Below are positions 45,182-57,175 of a DNA stretch of 64,000 nucleotides, one piece after another (position 1 is the stretch's first letter; every line of letters starts with the position of its first letter). Position numbers and translations under genes: made by a program. Below the pieces are notes generated by a model, which was not told the DNA's origin, searched no databases, and saw only the letters and a list, made by a program, of their open reading frames with translations. This stretch comes from Lytechinus variegatus (taxonomy: Eukaryota; Echinodermata; Echinoidea; Temnopleuroida; Toxopneustidae), in contig NC_054754.1 of NCBI RefSeq assembly GCF_018143015.1, forward strand, positions 29,366,830 to 29,430,829, read 5' to 3'.

Positions 45182-46476
45182 TTCACGTAACAACTCGATT
45201 ATAATCATTTTGGAATTTAAAGACGCATCGATATGAAAATCTCTAGAACAGGTGCTTGCACGAACAATATAGGTCTACTGGACATTTTTTGCCCCAAAAA
45301 AAGAAATAAAAATTCCATCGATGTGAACATTTACATTGATGGTAACTAGGCTAGCAATCCAGATTTTGATTGTCTATCCCGAAGAATTACAACCATATTC
45401 AATAACCCAGAGCTATAGCCTTACAGAAAATCGGTAACTTTGTGAAGGTTTGTCAGTGTGGGCTATTATACGTGATTATCAGTGTACGAAATATTTCAAG
45501 GTAAATCGCTGAAATTTCATTTCAAAAGCTTCATAACATACAAACAATAAGTTCATAAGTGAGTGTTTGTTTCCGTCCACAGACTACAGTCCGGCTACAG
45601 TCTTAATTTTATGAACGCTTGTTATTGTAATAATCATGAGTCAAAGTGGATGACTCCTGTGTGACTTAAAGGTTTGCAGCCATTATTACACTATTAGCAG
45701 CAAGAGAAAAGAAAAAAAAGAGAGATTTTGAATGAAGTTAAAAAAATCTCTTTAACATGTTTGGTGGGGAAAGTTATGCAACGTGTAAAGCTATATTATA
45801 GTCTAGACTTGAAAACACTAGAATTTGCTTGAAAGAAGGTCACCCTCTCCCCACACGAAACGTGTTGTTCGATCCAAAGGGAATGCCTTCGCACGTCTGG
45901 CGGCCTATTGGCCGATGGATGGGAGATAAAAAGTGGCGACTTCACGGTGAAACTTGACCGGCAGGGTTGGCACAGCTTAACAAACATGAGGGACTTAGGG
46001 CCGGGGCATTGATTCCAGCTCTGTACCTCATCCCTTCCGTGCATCAGTTCACATATGGATGATGTTACTGACGTCTCTACCCCTTAAGAAGATTTTACAT
46101 TCCATTAAAAATGCAAACTATGTAGGTACGGAAGGATCATGCATGTTTACTCAATAAAAACAAAACAAACGAAACATAAAATATGCCATGTTAATGTGTG
46201 AATTTGTCCCCATGAAAACCAACATGATTTAGGGCCTTCTTTCACCTCTTATTTTCAGTTGTTACATGATGAAATATTCATCAGTCAGAGTAAATATAGC
46301 TACAGACAATGCTGTAAACATGATAATTGCAATGTGTTTAATAAGACTAGTAGCAAGATGAACAGAAAATCGAGGGGCAAGGAACAAGGAATGTGTAAAA
46401 GGAATGTGTGAAAAAATAGTTCTTTTGATTATTGTAAATTTCAACTTAAGTTAATGTAAGATTGAGACATGCACGT

Positions 46477-46629
46477 TTACACGGAAACCACTCGTTGGAT
46501 TGGTTTGCCATTGTCAATTTCATCGCGAAGTAATTTACGAACGTCTTTGATAGATGAAAACAATGTGTGAACGATCCACTTAAAGAAGGGGTTTGTATAT
46601 AGTCGAATCGAGATTCCCGAAAACACAGC
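46477..46629 (-). other. Candidate unassigned exon
   Basis: Between a 'cattttag' acceptor and a stop codon lies an open stretch reading VFSGISIRLYTNPFFKWIVH then SIKDVRKLLRDEIDNGKPIQ and RVVSV. It looks more protein-like than the surrounding AT-rich DNA. Family and parent gene are unknown; it might belong to the ApeC gene or an independent one. Confidence 0.25.
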
Positions 46630-47194
46630 TAAAATGCATTCCACACGGTATAATAAAATGTAACGTTGATCATCTCAAGAGAGTCATTTGAATCTTTCCC
46701 ATTAGTGTTGGTATAGAATCACAAAAACTACAGTTTTTCAATATTACATTGACATTTCGAAATTCGAATATTACGTGGCCAAACTCTAGATTATTAATAC
46801 CGCTTGCATGCAAATCTTTTCACTGGAATGGTTCAATAAAGCTCAAACATTAAGAACAGAATTAGCCAGTGATAAAACGGCATCTATTCCCGACTCAAGT
46901 TTCTATTTCTATGAAATAAAACAATATCTATGAAATAAAAAAATATCTTTCAAAATAAGTAATTAGTAATTGATCTGATTCCCGAGTCTAATGAAAATAA
47001 ACCACAAAATACCAACTTTGTAAGAATAAAAATCATGGCAGGTCGTGGCAATGGTACTTCCAGTTTTAAAATATGGGAATAATTAATAGATTTGTTATTA
47101 ATATCCAATATCTATTCTTGCGGTATTATCGAATGTTATTGATCGAACCGTGCACGTCTATAGGTACCTTGAATTACAGTCTTTGCTGGCAGTC

Positions 47195-47440
47195 TACACA
47201 CAGCCAAAAACTGTAGTGTTAACCAGTGTACATATAGAGGACCACACCACTTATTTTACACCAGTGTTAAATTGACAGTGTTAGTTTTACACCCATAGGT
47301 GTTATTACAACACATTTGATTGTTATATTTTAACTCTTTGGTGTGAAGTTCAATCTCTAGGGTGTAATTTTAACACCTCAGGGTGTGGTCCTCTATTAAA
47401 CCAAATGGTGTCAGTTTTAACACCACAGTTTTTACAGTGC
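47195..47440. mobile_element. 246-bp MITE, family B, copy 2
   Basis: Left 'tacacacagccaaaaactgtagtgttaacc', right 'gttttaacaccacagtttttacagtg', with the interior 'ctctagggtgtaattttaacacctcagggtgtggtcctctatta' shared with 41827-42070. Confidence 0.7.
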
Positions 47441-50080
47441 AAGTCTGGTTTTCGGAAATATATACTCAACCGCAATAATACTTTGGAAATTGACTGAGAA
47501 ATAAGTAAGTAAATAAATAAATAAATAAACACTAGGTCGGGAATTTTTTGTCGTTATCATCAACTATTATTTCCGTGTGTTAGAAAGATGCTATTTCTTT
47601 TTAATTTTTCAGCCCTCGGCCAAAATCGTCATAACCGTATCACCGTGATCACAGCTCCCATAAAACACGATGGAAAGCTTCAAAAATGCATTAACGATCT
47701 GTACATTACATCACATAATCCTCTCCACCGATTTACGAAGAAATCTCCAGGGAAGGCTTCGACATAAGAAGTTATGTCTGAGCAATTTTGCTCAACATTT
47801 GTAATCTTTTCCTCCAAGAACTGTGTCTTTATACGTACAGAATGACATTTCAAAGTAGAGTGTATAAATTATGTCGAGCTAGTTAAAATGACTGTTGACT
47901 ATTCAGCTTGGTGTAATATTGATATATTCAGTTATGTACATTTCTGCTCAGAATTTACGGTCTTCTAGTCACACGGGACTTGAAACTGGTAAAAAATAGT
48001 ACAATATACATGATAAAATCTTGTCATTATTTTCAACTATATGCTACTTTATAGATTATCAATTATGATTGTCAGGGGAGTATTTTATTTGAAGTTTTAT
48101 CGATAATTTTCACTCAAAAATTTGCCTTCGGCCAATCAGATGCAAGGATTTGCAATGGGTTATATCGTCTATGGGTGAAAATCACTAAGTAGAATTTTTC
48201 TGAAACGCACCTCAGATATTTGCTTGAATAAAAAAAAAATCACATATACTTTCACACTCAGGTATGTGAAAAGACAATTCGACAAAAATTTCAAGCAATG
48301 ACTAAAAGAATATATTATTTTTTTTTCTGATCTGTACCTGACAGGTTTATTGTAATGGTTATTCTGGGATAGAGTCAACAATAAACCCTCCTAAAATAGA
48401 CGTCATAAATCGATTAAAATAAATTCAAAATAATCACCAAACCTGAATGCAGGTTTCTCTCAAATTCAAACCCTTCAATTGCAGCATACGAAAATTGTTG
48501 TAACAGGTGTGAAGAAAGTATGATATAGTAACTAAACAAAAAATGCATGGCAAACAAACAGATTATAAAAGAAAACGAGTCTTTACAAGCCTATCAGGCA
48601 AATAAAGGGTTTTTTCATGTTCTGTCTATCACACTTTGCTGTCAATAATTCATGATCTTCTTTGCAAGCGTCCGTCACCCATTGCTGTCAAGTGGACGTA
48701 CAGTAAAATATTAATGAGGTGAGTGGGAGAAAGAAATACCCTCGAAATATAGGTCTTGTCGGGAAGAGTTGGGGTCTGCCAATATAAATATTTAAATGAA
48801 CCGGAGCGTCCGAATCTACACTTTTTTCCCATACTAATCTTTTTTCAACATCACTATATAGTCAGATAGTTGCACGCAGGTTTTTGATAAAATTTCAAAT
48901 TGAAATGAAAGATTCGGCTGCATACCTCCCTATTGCCCTCATAATTGTCGTTTTTTTTTAACATTTTGTTTTCTAATCACCACGTCTAACCCACTTTTGT
49001 CGCTTTCCTTCGACCAGTCTATACCCCCTTCCTCTTCTTAAGCCTATTCAGCGTATTAGTAGGCCTGTCTTTCTTATTAGTCCCATTTTATTATCTCGAC
49101 ACCACATCAAAAATCCAGTCACACTTTTTACTCCTTCAGTCACATCCGCCTTTTCCACCCCTCTAGAACACACTAAATCCTCCACCTCTCACCCACACCC
49201 ACACTTTCAAACCTCTCCCATCCCACATGCGATTCTCCCAACCTCAAATCTACGAGCCTCCTGTATTCTAAAACAGCTACCTTGTTTTTACCTCAGGCTT
49301 GGTGTTCGCTTCACACCTAACCAGTCCCCCTGTCAACGCCAGTGGGACTCTTGAAAGTAAATTAAGCCATGATCTCCGCTCTTCACTCTTCACAGGGGTC
49401 AACAGAGAATACAATATTGAACGAAACGCAGTTTTGATAAGGCTTTGTCCGTAGAGAGTTGATAGAGAATCGGCGAAGAGGAGGATCATATAAGAGAGGT
49501 GTTGTGGAAGACGATTCATAATGTACATGGTATAAGAAAGAGATGATTTTACGACAGAAATGAGGGAGGAAGACCGGAGATGGTGGCGAAATGTTAAACC
49601 AGAATATTAAGGACACAACTTAGTATCAACCTAGTGATAACCTGCTACACGCGAACATTATTGCGCAAGTTTAGAATGTAGCATTAGTTTTAACCCTGTA
49701 TGTAGGCATCGCGAAATAACATGGTATTATATACCACTTTCATATTCATAAATTCTGGTGCTATTCTTATGTTACCATAATATAATTCAAACATTACCAT
49801 GTCATTATCAGAAACTGACATGTCTAATACAGAAAAATTACAGTGTTAGTGTCACGTTAGTTACCCCCCCCCCTCTCCCTCCCTTGTAATACCACAAACT
49901 CTTCACATTCTGACTCTCTATAATATGGGTGCCACTCTTCGGTAGCCAACCCTCTTATCACTACATAAGGGGCGGCCCCAGGGTCCTGTGATACGGGGAT
50001 GAAACATGGTGACCTACTTAATTTGATCCTCATGAAAATCTAAAATAGGTTATCATATCATCAATTTATTATAAGTGATG
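47441..50080. other. Non-coding interval with no recognised gene
   Basis: A short (AAAT)n run lies at about 47510-47530. One open patch at about 48440-48500 (minus), reading YAAIEGFEFERNLHS before a 'CAG|gtttgg' donor, is too short to call. No other feature seen. Confidence 0.35.
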
Positions 50081-50089
50081 AGAACTGGA

Positions 50090-50345
50090 CAGGCACGCTG
50101 CTCAATACTCATTATTCCATTTTTGCCCTCACTTCTACGGAATCTCCTTGCTACCCTTTTTTCTAACATTAATTTCGCCGAATCAGGAAGCGCGGTCGCC
50201 TGCACCCCTACCCCCTTTGGTTCTACCCCCAAAATAGATACACGTGAAAGAGGATCAACAAGAGTATTGGCAAGGGTGGAAAATGAAATTAGTCTTCGGG
50301 TATCAAGAAGAGTTGGGGCCGATAGCACGAAAGGTTCTCTGCAAG
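50090..50345. repeat. Diverged local duplication, copy 1 (copy 2 at 50590-50785)
   Basis: Shared phrases in the same order include 'cccctttggttctacccccaaaat' against 'cctcctttggttccgcctccaaac', 'gaaagaggatcaacaagag' against 'gaaagaggatcaacaggag', and 'cttcgggtatcaagaag' against 'catcgggtattaaggag'. Copy 1 is open on the minus strand (50053-50367), copy 2 is interrupted; no protein family recognised. A hairpin 'cgaaaggttctctgcaagaaccgtctttcg' lies at 50330-50358. Confidence 0.5.
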
Positions 50346-51078
50346 AACCGTCTTTCGTGTCACCCATTTATTATGGTTTGGCTTTTGAAATGCATTTTCA
50401 ATACATTACCTGCAAACATATTTTATTCGAGCATTAAAGCACACAAAATCATTGTTTTTATGGTGTGATACCTCATAAAATTGTTTGAAAAATAATATTT
50501 TAATCATAGCTAAGTAATTTCATTTGTTTATCATAAATTTCAGAAATATCCCATATATAGCACATCAAGATTGGCGATACGAAAGACGGTCCTTGGCAAG
50601 ACAATTTCGTGCAATCGATCCCTCCTTGCTTGTCCCTTTTAATATTTGTTTCACTTGGAGAATCAGAAGTGAAGCCGTTGCCCCCTATACACCTCCTTTG
50701 GTTCCGCCTCCAAACTAGGTGCACGGGAAAGAGGATCAACAGGAGAAGTGGGAATTAAAATTGGTCATCGGGTATTAAGGAGTAGGGAAACGTGCGTCGT
50801 GTGACAGATTTATGTTCGGGTTATCTTAGCGACTTTAGTTTTGATTGGAAGTTGAAGGAGGAAGGGAGATTGATGATGGTTGGATGTAAGGAGGTATACC
50901 ATCAATCAGGAATATGTCATGTTATCCAGCCTGTAGGGGGTAGTAATTTTGGAGAATAGTTTAAAGGATACTGGTAAAAGATCTTGTTTAACCCTTTTAA
51001 TAATAAATTCTTGAACGAAATATTGACCTTTACTTTTTATGTAAACATGGCAAAAAAAAAAAAAATTATTAGATATAT

Positions 51079-51745
51079 ACGCCTACATCTAAATTGGATG
51101 TAGACAAACCTACATGTAAATTAGAACTAGCACCACATCTAAGGTATAGATAAAGACATAAATGCCTACATCTAAAGTATATGTAGAACTATAAACCTAC
51201 ATCTAAAGCAAATGTTGAACTATAGACCCACATCTAAAGAAGATGTAGAACTATAGACTTACATCTAAAGTAGATGTAGAACTATAGACCCACATCTAAA
51301 GTAGATGTGGAACTATAGACTTACATTTAAAATAGATGTAGAACTATAGACTTACATCTAAAGCAGATGTAGAACTATAGACCCACATCTAAAGCAGATG
51401 TAGAACTATAGACCCACATCTAAAGCAGATGTAGAACTATAGACCCACATCTAAAGTAGATGTAGAACTATAGACCCACATCTAAAGTAGATGTAGAACT
51501 ATAGACTTACATTTAAAATAGATGTAGAACTATAGACCCACATCTAAAGTAGATGTAGAACTATAGACCCACATCTAAAGTAGATGTAGAACTATAGACT
51601 TACATTTAAAATAGATGTAGAACTATAGACTTACATCTAAAGTAGATGTAGAACTATAGATCTTCATCTAAAGCAGATGTAGAACTATAGGCCTACATAC
51701 ATCTAAAGCAGATGTAGACAGTATAGCACTACATCTAAATATTGT
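51079..51745. repeat. 31-bp minisatellite with a palindromic unit
   Basis: About 20 units, each reading close to ACATCTAAAGTAGATGTAG followed by AACTATAGACCC. The period is 31 bp, for example starts at 51261 and 51292. Each unit holds the inverted repeat ACATCT...AGATGT around a 5-nt loop. Central units differ by only a few bases, while the left end (51079-51200) is degenerate. No coding function. Confidence 0.9.
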
Positions 51746-51999
51746 TTTGCATTACCACAATGTTATGAGGGGTTGCACTTTGTAACTACGCCAATACAGA
51801 GAACAAAGTCAAGTAGTGTATGGGTATACATTTTGGTTTTAATAAGAGTTACTCTTCGAAATAAGCAAACCCAATACTTGTTATGTCTATTGACAAAGAA
51901 CTTTCCATGGCGACTTACAGTTGGTTATGGGTTGGCTGGTTTTGATTTATTACGAGTCATGTTTTATTCTTGATGCCCTATTTGAAATATATATGAAAT

Positions 52000-52202
52000 T
52001 TACTGTTCAAAAAGAAAAAAAAAATATGCCGGGGTTATCCAAGGCTCTTCCGTAGGCCCTTTAATCTTCATGAACATGACAGAATGCGTTGTGGATTCCT
52101 TAGTCATTCCAACTGGAAAATGTAACGTCATTTTAATACGGTAGGTTTGGCATATTGGAAATAAACTGAGTTTCATCGGGTCTTGAATAACGATGTCACT
52201 GG
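52000..52202 (-). other. Candidate terminal exon of an unidentified gene
   Basis: After a 'catcttacag' acceptor there is an open stretch SDIVIQDPMKLSLFPICQTY then HFPVGMTKESTTHSVMFMKI, ending at a TAA. A minus-strand AATAAA follows 32 nt later (51963-51968). The sequence resembles a beta-sandwich-type extracellular segment by feel only; the last few residues are encoded by a T-run. Upstream exons were not found. Confidence 0.35.
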
Positions 52203-54158
52203 CTGTAAGATGCTACATAAACAAGAATTATTTATGACGAATTCATACAAGGTGTGGTGATATTTTTCATTATCATAAATGCCTGCCTGAGGTTCCTAAT
52301 GTGCATCTTGCAGGTAATACGCTGAACTTGGTTGGCACATCAATAGCTTTACCTCACCTATTTTCTCATTGTGTTCCCTTTTCCACTCTCGTAAATCATG
52401 ACATTCGTGTTTGCTTTAACGCGGAATGGGATCGGGGAAGAGTGAGATTAACTTATCGGTTGAGAAAAATCACGTGACTAGAGAGAGCTAGTGCTATAGA
52501 TATATCTAAAGACCGTTTGTATAACATCATCCTTCAACACGATCCATAATGGTTGCATCATACTTCAAAACTCATATGAGGAAGGTCACTTTGTTCAAAA
52601 TAATTGAGAGAATGTACCTGTCCTTGTTATTCTGAAACACGAGACAATTTTCCTCTCTTTTTTCTTGGTGAACTGATTTCGATAACAAGTTGCGAACTTA
52701 GTGATGACTTTATCCATCCTTCCCCTGGGCTTTTCATTATGATGTCATTTTTATCGGGCGCCTTTCCACCCTTTTTAAAGTCTGTGAACTGTACACGCTA
52801 GTTTGGATGGATCAGATTAAGCTTGATGTTGATCTAGCTCTGAAAAGCGAAGGCAATACATTGGGGACTATAGGAGGAGCGCGGTGCATTGATAATATTT
52901 GTTCGTTCCATTTTCTTCCCACTCTCTCAGATTGAATAAAATCATTATGAGTCTCCTGTCTGTGACTATGGGCAAAGGTCACTCGGTAGAGATAAGACAA
53001 GGATGGAATCTTTTCTTGCACAACCCTTTTTCAGAAAACTATTCCAGGTCAAGTTGATCACTGACGTCAGTTTTAATTTGCTCCAAATGCTGGGCATACT
53101 TTATGAAGAATGAAAACATAACAAAACAATTTAACTCAAAATTCCTTCGAATATTCATGCTACGTGATAACAAGCGATGAAAACACGAAGAAAATGAATA
53201 AGCATTTCAATTATATAGATTTAATTTGCAATGATGAACCCTTCTTACGGCAATTTCTGTTATAAGATCTACCTTTAAACTATAAACTACAGACAAAGAT
53301 AAGCAGCATTATTATGAACGACATGGCCTTACTCAATAGAGACTGTGGACGTTCGAATAAACTGCTATATATATGCCTATTTGCATAAAACAGTCAAAAA
53401 GGCAATATGAGGAATGAATTATCCATATCTTTAATCCGTAATAGGATTACTGGATTAGCTGGTACAATTTTTGGAGAGTCTCAAAGTCAGTTCAATCATA
53501 TATCTACTCTCAAATTTTTCCATCTCATCAAAATCGTTCATCGATCAGCTATAAAGAAATGTCAATTCATGGTTATATTGGGGACAATCAAAGAATGGGC
53601 TTTATATACTTCCAGTGATATTATTGGCAAAAAGAAAATGTCAATGTTTGTAGGAGCTACTTCTGGGCTGAAATAAGTAGAAAATGATGGAAATAAAAAG
53701 AAAGACGCTAGAGTTTTAAAGATCAACTCAAAAATATATGTAAAAGCTATCTGTATACTAGCCTGCTGTAAAGTTCTGGCGCTTGCCTTTAGAAGGGCTA
53801 TTGGTTTCGAATCCCGGTCATGGCGATAGATCCCTTCATAAACAATGCACATTCTGCTGCGCTCACCCCATTGATGACCATAATGATTGATTGGAAAGAA
53901 ATCGGAAATAGCTTGAACAGATTAAAAATGGCTAATAGATAATGTAAGAGTGATATCGGGACAACTCTTTCATTCATATGTACATGAAAATGACGTCTTT
54001 TTCATATAGCAAATATTGTTCTAATGTGAAAAATCTACCCCCCCAAAACCCCCCCCCCCGGTTTTAACCGATTATTTGGTGATCTATTTTTGTTTCTGTT
54101 TTAATTCACATGCAAGGGTTTTTAGGTTGAGTAAACAGAATCAGGAATGGTAGTGGAG
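52203..54158. other. Interval without a recognised gene
   Basis: AT-rich. Around 53788-53820 'ggtttcgaatcccggtcatgg' resembles the B-box end of the SINE family and is probably a remnant. No supported exon. Confidence 0.35.
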
Positions 54159-54306
54159 CAGGGGCGTCGATCCATTTTTCAGATTGGGGGGGCAAAATCA
54201 TGAATCAATTTTCCAAAAGCGCTCGATCACACAAAACGAATAAACTCACACACATATGCCTATATATATGTGTACATATATATATGTATATATATACACA
54301 CACACC

Positions 54307-54341
<35 letters not shown>

Positions 54342-54824
54342 ATATCTCACCAGCAGATTAATGCGAGCGTGAAGCGCGAGCTGAAAAATTTTGATATTTC
54401 GATCTGAAAAAAAAATTGAGTTTAATGGACGTTTTTAATGAAGAACAAGATATATATCCAACAAAAGATTATTGCAAGTCGAAGTGGGAGTTCTTTTGAG
54501 GTTTAGAACTGAAAATGGGACCATATTCACCTATTTAATCATGGAAAGTATGGGTGTTTGTTACAGAAATGATGCGAGCGCGAAGCGCGAGCTGAAATTT
54601 TTTGATATTCCAATCTGAAAAGTGGACATTTTGAGCACGATTTTAGACGAAGAACGAGTTGTGTATCTCAATCTCGCTCGCTGATATCTGTGTAACATCA
54701 CAATCTTATTTTATTTTTAGCACATGCGGAATTATTGGGGGGGCAAACGATATCGGTTTGCCCCCCCAATATTTTCATTGGTGGGGCGATCGCCCCCCCT
54801 GCCCCCCCATAATCGACGCCTCTG
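54159..54824. mobile_element. 666-bp non-autonomous hAT element with exact 8-bp target duplication
   Basis: The element begins CAGGGGCGTCGAT and ends ATCGACGCCTCTG, inverted repeats with one mismatch, flanked on both sides by TAGTGGAG (54151-54158 and 54825-54832). CAG-type ends and 8-bp duplications are the hallmark of the hAT superfamily. A second inverted pair lies just inside ('attgggggggcaaa' and 'tttgcccccccaat'). The interior repeats 'gcgagcg(t/c)gaagcgcgagctgaaa' at about 54363 and 54573. No transposase. Confidence 0.85.
54240..54340. repeat. (AC)n/(AT)n microsatellite inside the hAT element
   Basis: Mixed 'tatatatgtg', 'acacacac' and a pure (AT)n run at 54311-54337. It is internal to the 54159-54824 element. 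Confidence 0.8.
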
Positions 54825-55499
54825 TAGTGGAGTCAGAAAGGGAGCCGGGAAAGGGAAATAAATCGAATACACTGAAGTATGTACTGACACGAGAATATAT
54901 TCAAGAACAAGGTTGCATCAGTACTGAACACGCTGAAACAAAATATAACCTTCCTGGGAGGAGAAACGGTTTCATAAAATATTCAAGAGATTCTGTGTCG
55001 CGCTGCTCCTAGGGGATGAAAGTTATCGCACAAACCATTTAGCATCAGTTTGTCAAAAACAGGGAATTGCTTCGAACTTGATCCAAGAAAAATGCATTGG
55101 AAAGATGTGATTGTAGAAAACTCTACGGGATATCTCGAGTTGTATGGAGCCCCGCTGGGTAAATTTGGTTTTCGATGTTTGGCGAATTTATACAATGACC
55201 GTGAAATTTCGAATTCCTTTGCGCCTTCGATTCTTTCGTTCGATACCATTATAACGGAATTTTGACTGCAGTTTACTGACATAAACAGACCATATGGATT
55301 AAACAAATTGAGAAGGATGTGAATAGGACTGCGGAGAAATTTGTTTAAAATCACAATTTGTGTGAATATATATACAATTACTAAATAATTGGTCTACAGG
55401 CAGTTGGCCCAAATCTCAGATTGTTTTATTTGGTATAATTGGGGTTCGGTCTAAACTTCACTTGTTCTAACAACCACAAAGTCTAATCTAATCTAAGCT

Positions 55500-55840
55500 A
55501 ATGCACAGATTGTCAATTTGCCCCCTTTTACTTTATCATATTGCACTTTGCCAAGTAAATATTAGGTCATATACAATTAGTCATTCATATTAAATAGGCT
55601 ATGGTGTTTGACGATAGAGTGAATATGAAACAAAATCGGTAGGCCTAAAGCCTAACAGGAAATTACAATACAATACCAAATAATTAACACTTGTGTGTCC
55701 CCACCTTTGCCTGCCACCCTCCCCCCCCCCCCCCCGCTTATTAGGATTTTAATTCCTTGGTTTTTCCCTTTCTTGCATCATGTTTGTTTGTTTATTTTTT
55801 CTCTTTCCTTGCAAACGATGTAAGCCTTTTCCTGTTGTAC
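55500..55840. other. No gene seen; contains a C-run
   Basis: A C-run of 17 bases lies at about 55720-55736. Nothing else recognisable. Confidence 0.35.
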
Positions 55841-56080
55841 GGTAATCAGGGGGATAGACCTCGATAGGCCAATGGCTTTCTGTCCTTCCCCCACGTCCGC
55901 CGTACAGCGGAAATCATTTTTATTTACCTTGTTTTACTATATGTTTATGACTACTAATAATTTATACTAATTGTTAATATCTGTTCTGCTGTATTAGAAT
56001 TTTGTTTGTATTTATGTATTTATATATTTTGGTGTATTTTAAAGAGGTGTGAAATAAATGAATCTGAATCTGAAATTTTA
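55840..56080 (+). mobile_element. 3' end of a non-LTR retrotransposon
   Basis: The sequence 'gggatagacctcgataggccaatggctttctgtcc...' leads to 'gtgaaataaatgaatctgaatctgaa'. Ending in a short tandem (here GAATCT units) after an AATAAA is typical of CR1/L2-like LINE 3' UTRs. Only the untranslated end is present. Confidence 0.6.
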
Positions 56081-56329
56081 CATAATGAAATAAGACAATA
56101 TCAATTGGACAGAATGGTTAGTAAATGAACCGGTTGTAGTCGAAATCGGATTTGTCCATGTGGAACCAGTGAGACCAAATAGAATGTAGAAAAGGGGCTG
56201 TATTGTATATTGACTAATTTACCAAAAACTGACGCGTTATTGAACGAATAAAACTGTACTCAATCCACCCTCTTCCATCCCAAGCTCACATGGAATAGGC
56301 CTAGTTTTATTCGTAGAAGGTCAAATGTT

Positions 56330-56525
56330 TTATAATAATAATATTGATGATAATAATAATAATATTGATGATAATAATAATAATAATAATAGGCATTTAT
56401 AAACGCCATCTTTCTAGAAATATTTTATTCCGAGGCGCTATGTTATCATTATTATTACCCCGGCATTAGCTCGAGCTGCCTTTCGGTGCTCATGCATTCA
56501 TGCATGCCTATAGTCAATGTTATAC
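56330..56525 (-). mobile_element. SINE 3' part with trinucleotide tail (minus strand)
   Basis: On the minus strand: 'atgagcaccgaaaggcagctcgagctaatgccggggtaataataatg', then 'tagcgcctcggaata' and 'gcgtttataaatgcc', then an (ATT)n/(ATC)n tail at 56395-56335. The same body order is found in the 20692-21130 copy. Confidence 0.6.
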
Positions 56526-56936
56526 ATAACAGAACCCACTTTTAATCGGGTTCAAATCGAAAGGGAGTCATTTTCATGTATTCATCGTTGTTAAGATATT
56601 TCCACAAAGAACTATGAAAGGGCCTTGTGGCTATATGAAATTACCTGTTCAGTCAATAATTCATAAACGAATCAAAATCGATATTCCCACAGAACGTTAT
56701 GAATAAGAGGGACTTTAGGCCTTGTTGAATGTTGTGGTCACTTTGTTGGCGCAGGTGCATCTAGCCAATGTCAGTTCAGTTATGACCCGGTTACACCAGC
56801 TAAAAGATGACCAGGAGGACTGAATCGTATAACTATGAATTTTGTCTCATATTCATAATTGTGCGATGTATAGTTTCGTGATTGCACAATTCGACTGTTT
56901 GTGTTGCAGCAACTCCAACATCATGGTTCCATTGTC

Positions 56937-57175
56937 GGGGCGTTGTGGTCTACTGGTTAAGATTCCCGTTTTTTTCAATCTGAGGGACATGGGTTCGATT
57001 CCCGGCCATGGCGTGTTTTCCTTCAGCAAGAAATTTACCCACATCGTGCTGCACTAAACCCAGGTAAGGTAAATGGGTACCGGCAGGAAGTAATTCTTTA
57101 ATAAGCTGTGAGCACCGGTATCGATAGACTAGCTTAGCCGGGGTTATATGGGAGTGCCTTGAGCAATCATAACTA
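56937..57175 (+). mobile_element. tRNA-derived SINE, near full length
   Basis: Head: A-box-like TGTGGTCTACTGGTTAAGAT and B box GGGTTCGATTCCC. Body: 'ccttcagcaagaaatttacccacatcgtgctgcactaaacccaggtaaggtaaatgggtaccggcaggaag' and 'tagcttagccggggtta'. The anticodon arm is degenerate ('cccgtttttttcaat'), so it cannot be a working tRNA. Confidence 0.7.

Noticed and set aside
44613-45236. Plus-strand open frame of 207 codons
   Set aside because: Spans two transposon fragments (44700-44950 and 45017-45181); Phe/Leu-rich stretches come from T-runs.
51079-51745. CRISPR-like regular array
   Set aside because: Units are contiguous 31-bp near-identical repeats without unique spacers, in an animal genome.
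54983-55354. Open frames on both strands (123 codons minus, 71 plus)
   Set aside because: No recognised motif in either and no consistent splice context; kept as a possible relic only.
56937-57010. tRNA-like A and B boxes
   Set aside because: Anticodon arm is replaced by a T-run; the downstream SINE body is shared with other copies.
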